Under the pieces are notes generated by a model, which saw only the letters and a program-made list of their open reading frames with translations, did no database searches and was not told the origin of the DNA. A program made the translations under genes and the position numbers. DNA of 7,939 nt from SURF-24 sp964537965. Its GTDB lineage: Bacteria; Bacteroidota; Ignavibacteria; Ignavibacteriales; SURF-24. Shown here one piece after another: positions 6,225 through 7,939 of the stretch (positions are counted from its first letter, which is position 1; every line of letters starts with the position of its first letter). Location: the NCBI GenBank assembly GCA_964537965.1, contig CAZIDB010000216.1:1-7939 (forward strand), in the 5' to 3' direction.

Positions 6225-6621
6225 AATTTAATTTAGATCCTTTTGCCGCCCACCAGGGATAAATTTCAAATATTAATCTGCCTGCTTTAACCGCAGGATC
6301 TTCTGACTGAAGCTGCTCTGCTTCTTCCTTTGTTTTTGAATTGAAGATAATTATTCCGCGCCAGTCAAAGTCACCGTCAAATGGTCCTGCAATTGAAATT
6401 TTACCATCGCCCGCCAGTTTATTAAGATGAGCCAAATGTTCTTTTTGAATTTCCGCAAGTTTAACCGAATCTATATTTCTGTTTGGGCCGCGTTTCAATA
6501 AACAGAAGTAATACTTTTTCATTATAAATGTTGTATCACCTTCTTTCATTTCAAATTCTTCCTGGGAAAATGAAACAACAGAAAGAATTAAAACAAATGA
6601 GAAGACAAAGATATATTTCAT
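6223..6621 (-). CDS. Exported YciI-like (YCII domain) protein
   Basis: This 132-residue protein has an N-terminal signal peptide (residues 1-19, MKYIFVFSFVLILSVVSFS, cut before QEE) followed by a YCII-related domain (about 36-125), a small dimeric ferredoxin-like fold. Domain hallmarks are YYFCLLKRGP, the helix with H62 and H65, G79-P80 in IAGPFDG, the strand RGIIIF, the EEAEQL helix, D108-P109 and a closing YPWW. H62 or H65 with D108 would correspond to the His/Asp pair thought to be catalytic in bacterial YciI. No lipobox is seen, so it is probably periplasmic. A TTG at 6666 would extend the frame by 15 residues, but ATG 6621 has GGAG (6630-6627) five bases upstream and yields a proper signal peptide. 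It lies 70 bases after the beta-glucosidase and 11 before DinB. Its substrate is unknown. Confidence 0.82.
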   Translation of the reverse strand: MKYIFVFSFVLILSVVSFSQEEFEMKEGDTTFIMKKYYFCLLKRGPNRNIDSVKLAEIQKEHLAHLNKLAGDGKISIAGPFDGDFDWRGIIIFNSKTKEEAEQLQSEDPAVKAGRLIFEIYPWWAAKGSKLN

Positions 6622-6626
6622 TTTTG

Positions 6627-6630
6627 CTCC
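6627..6630 (-). promoter_or_regulatory. Ribosome binding site fixing the YciI start
   Basis: GGAG on the minus strand lies 5 bases before ATG 6621. It supports this start over the upstream in-frame TTG at 6666, which would bury the signal peptide behind 15 residues. Confidence 0.6.
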
Positions 6631-6691
6631 GGCTTTATTTAATAATACTGAATCCTGGAATAACAATGAATAATCCCGGCATTAATTTGTT

Positions 6692-7939
6692 TCAGAATGA
6701 ATTAAACTTCTTTATCATTTCCGGATAAGCCTTACTTCCTTCTCTGAGCGTCCTTTCCTGTGTATTAAAATCAACCTTGTACAAACCAAATCTTTTGGAA
6801 AATCCCTGCGCCCACTCAAAGTTATCCATAAGTGTCCAGTAGAAGTAACCTTTAACATTCATTCCATCGGCAATAGCTTTATTCATAACAAGCAGATGAT
6901 TTTTTATAAACGAAGGACGTTTAGTATCTCCATCGTCGGCAATTCCATTTTCAGTAATGAATATCGGCTTATTTGTGAATGTACTTACCTGATTCAAGGC
7001 TCTGTAAAGACCTTCCGGATAAATTTCCCAGCTCATATCCGTCACGTATTCAGCAAATGTATGTTTAACTTCCTGGTAGGATTTATCATTAAAAGGATTA
7101 AAGCGAATTACAAATCTTGTGTAATAATTTACTCCCACAAAATCGAAACTGTTTATAACATCACTTTGATATTCAAGTTTAGAGATTGTAGGAAAATAAA
7201 AATCGAACCGCCCGTTTGTAATATAATCAAGCACCACTTCATTCATATTCCTGTTTGCGTAGTATGATCCAACAACATCTGCAATATTCCACCAGGAGTT
7301 AGGATCGAAAGCATATATTGCGGTTGCAATTCCTACTTTTGAATTAAGGTCAATTTGTTTTATTGCCAGGTAGGACTGGCTGTGAGCAATTAAAATATTC
7401 CTGAAGACCAAAGCTGCTTTGTTCATATCGGTTTCTGCAGGAGGAAATTCACCAAAGAAATAACCGTTGAATGCATATACTGTCGGCTCATTAACTGTTA
7501 CCCAGTATTGTACTTTTTTGTTCAGCCTTTTAACAACTTTGGAAACGTACCTTGCAAAGACCTTTGGAGAATTATCTTCTTCAAACGCTCCTTTCTTTTC
7601 AAACCAGATTGGATTTGTAAAGTGGTGCAGAGTAATTACAGGTTCAATACCGTTAGCTTTAAGTTCATCAACAACTTCTTCGTAATGATCAAGAGCCGAT
7701 TCATCAAATACACCTTCCTGCGGTTCAATCTTACTCCATTCAACAGAAAACCGGTAAGCATTTACTCCCAGTGATTTCATCAGCTTAATATCCTCTTTGT
7801 ACCTGTTCCAATGGTCGGCAGCAATTCCTGCTTTCTGACCATCCTTAATTCGTGGTTTACCCGTTTTGTCTTTATCGCTTTCGAATAAGAACCAGTTATT
7901 ATTATTGCAGTTTCCTTCCACTTGATGAGCCGAAGTTGC
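6692..7939 (-). CDS. GH1 family beta-glucosidase (5' end beyond window)
   Basis: This is a retaining glycoside hydrolase of family 1 that cleaves beta-linked glucosides or related beta-glycosides. The frame is open to the right edge: the GTG at 7921 is an internal valine codon, since the preceding codons read ATSAHQ, giving the GH1 N-terminal motif ATSAHQVEGN. Numbering from that valine, the acid/base is E145 in TVNEP, the nucleophile is E324 in FITENG, and sugar-binding residues include the Q just before residue 1, H100 in LHHFTNP, N144, W362 and E369-W370 in the DNFEW motif. E369 followed by W favours non-phosphorylated glycosides over 6-phospho-beta-glucosides. About 415 residues are visible; a typical family member has some 15-25 more before the ATSAHQ motif, so whether it carries a signal peptide cannot be seen. 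It is the probable first visible gene of a leftward unit with YciI and DinB. Confidence 0.93.
   Translation of the reverse strand, partial: ATSAHQVEGNCNNNNWFLFESDKDKTGKPRIKDGQKAGIAADHWNRYKEDIKLMKSLGVNAYRFSVEWSKIEPQEGVFDESALDHYEEVVDELKANGIEPVITLHHFTNPIWFEKKGAFEEDNSPKVFARYVSKVVKRLNKKVQYWVTVNEPTVYAFNGYFFGEFPPAETDMNKAALVFRNILIAHSQSYLAIKQIDLNSKVGIATAIYAFDPNSWWNIADVVGSYYANRNMNEVVLDYITNGRFDFYFPTISKLEYQSDVINSFDFVGVNYYTRFVIRFNPFNDKSYQEVKHTFAEYVTDMSWEIYPEGLYRALNQVSTFTNKPIFITENGIADDGDTKRPSFIKNHLLVMNKAIADGMNVKGYFYWTLMDNFEWAQGFSKRFGLYKVDFNTQERTLREGSKAYPEMIKKFNSF

Noticed and set aside
6622..6666. TTG at 6666 as the start of the YciI-like gene
   Set aside because: It adds 15 residues before a proper signal peptide, while ATG 6621 has a well-spaced GGAG.
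6528..7774. Four plus-strand frames (6528-6728, 6896-7267, 7467-7685, 7508-7774) opposite the YciI and GH1 genes
   Set aside because: All lie antisense to well-supported coding sequence, and none resembles a known protein.
7919..7921. GTG at 7921 as the start of the beta-glucosidase
   Set aside because: Upstream codons to the window edge continue the conserved GH1 motif ATSAHQVEG, so the gene is cut by the edge.
1..7939. CRISPR array, insertion sequence, tRNA or defence island
   Set aside because: No regularly spaced identical repeats, transposase motifs, cloverleaf sequences or defence-type genes are seen.

Overview
The window is AT-rich bacterial DNA with dense coding. Its gene content (an outer-membrane beta-barrel receptor with a carboxypeptidase-regulatory N-terminal domain, an exported PHP phosphodiesterase of the Sb-PDE type, a GH1 beta-glucosidase, DinB and YciI family proteins) and the weak or missing Shine-Dalgarno sites on the plus strand suggest the Bacteroidota/Ignavibacteriota group. 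That placement is inferred from protein style, not from any marker gene.

Layout: positions 1-151 are non-coding, with a degenerate heptamer repeat at the window edge and a near-consensus promoter. The plus strand then carries four genes: a secreted PHP-fold phosphodiesterase (best start near 152, not a canonical start codon), a small muconolactone-isomerase-like protein (1383-1682), a TonB-dependent receptor-like outer-membrane protein (1766-4207) closed by a strong terminator, and a cysteine-rich DUF116 protein (4369-5559). The minus strand carries three genes read leftward: a GH1 beta-glucosidase entering from the right edge without its extreme N-terminus (6692-7939), an exported YciI-like protein (6223-6621) and a DinB-family protein (5723-6211). 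The two gene sets converge on a 163-bp non-coding gap (5560-5722).

Functional links are loose. The three minus-strand genes probably form a transcription unit, and YciI and DinB look translationally coupled. The receptor, the exported phosphodiesterase and the glycosidase would fit a heterotrophic, polymer- or organophosphate-scavenging lifestyle, but nothing shows that they form one pathway. I see no mobile element, CRISPR array, tRNA, rRNA or defence system. No gap between genes exceeds 300 bases. The points most worth a second look are the missing start codon of the phosphodiesterase, a 15-codon upstream ORF overlapping the DUF116 start, the inverted repeat in front of the receptor gene, the signal peptide on the YciI-like protein and the tandem repeat across the DinB stop codon. 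I do not see convincing evidence of a wholly new system.
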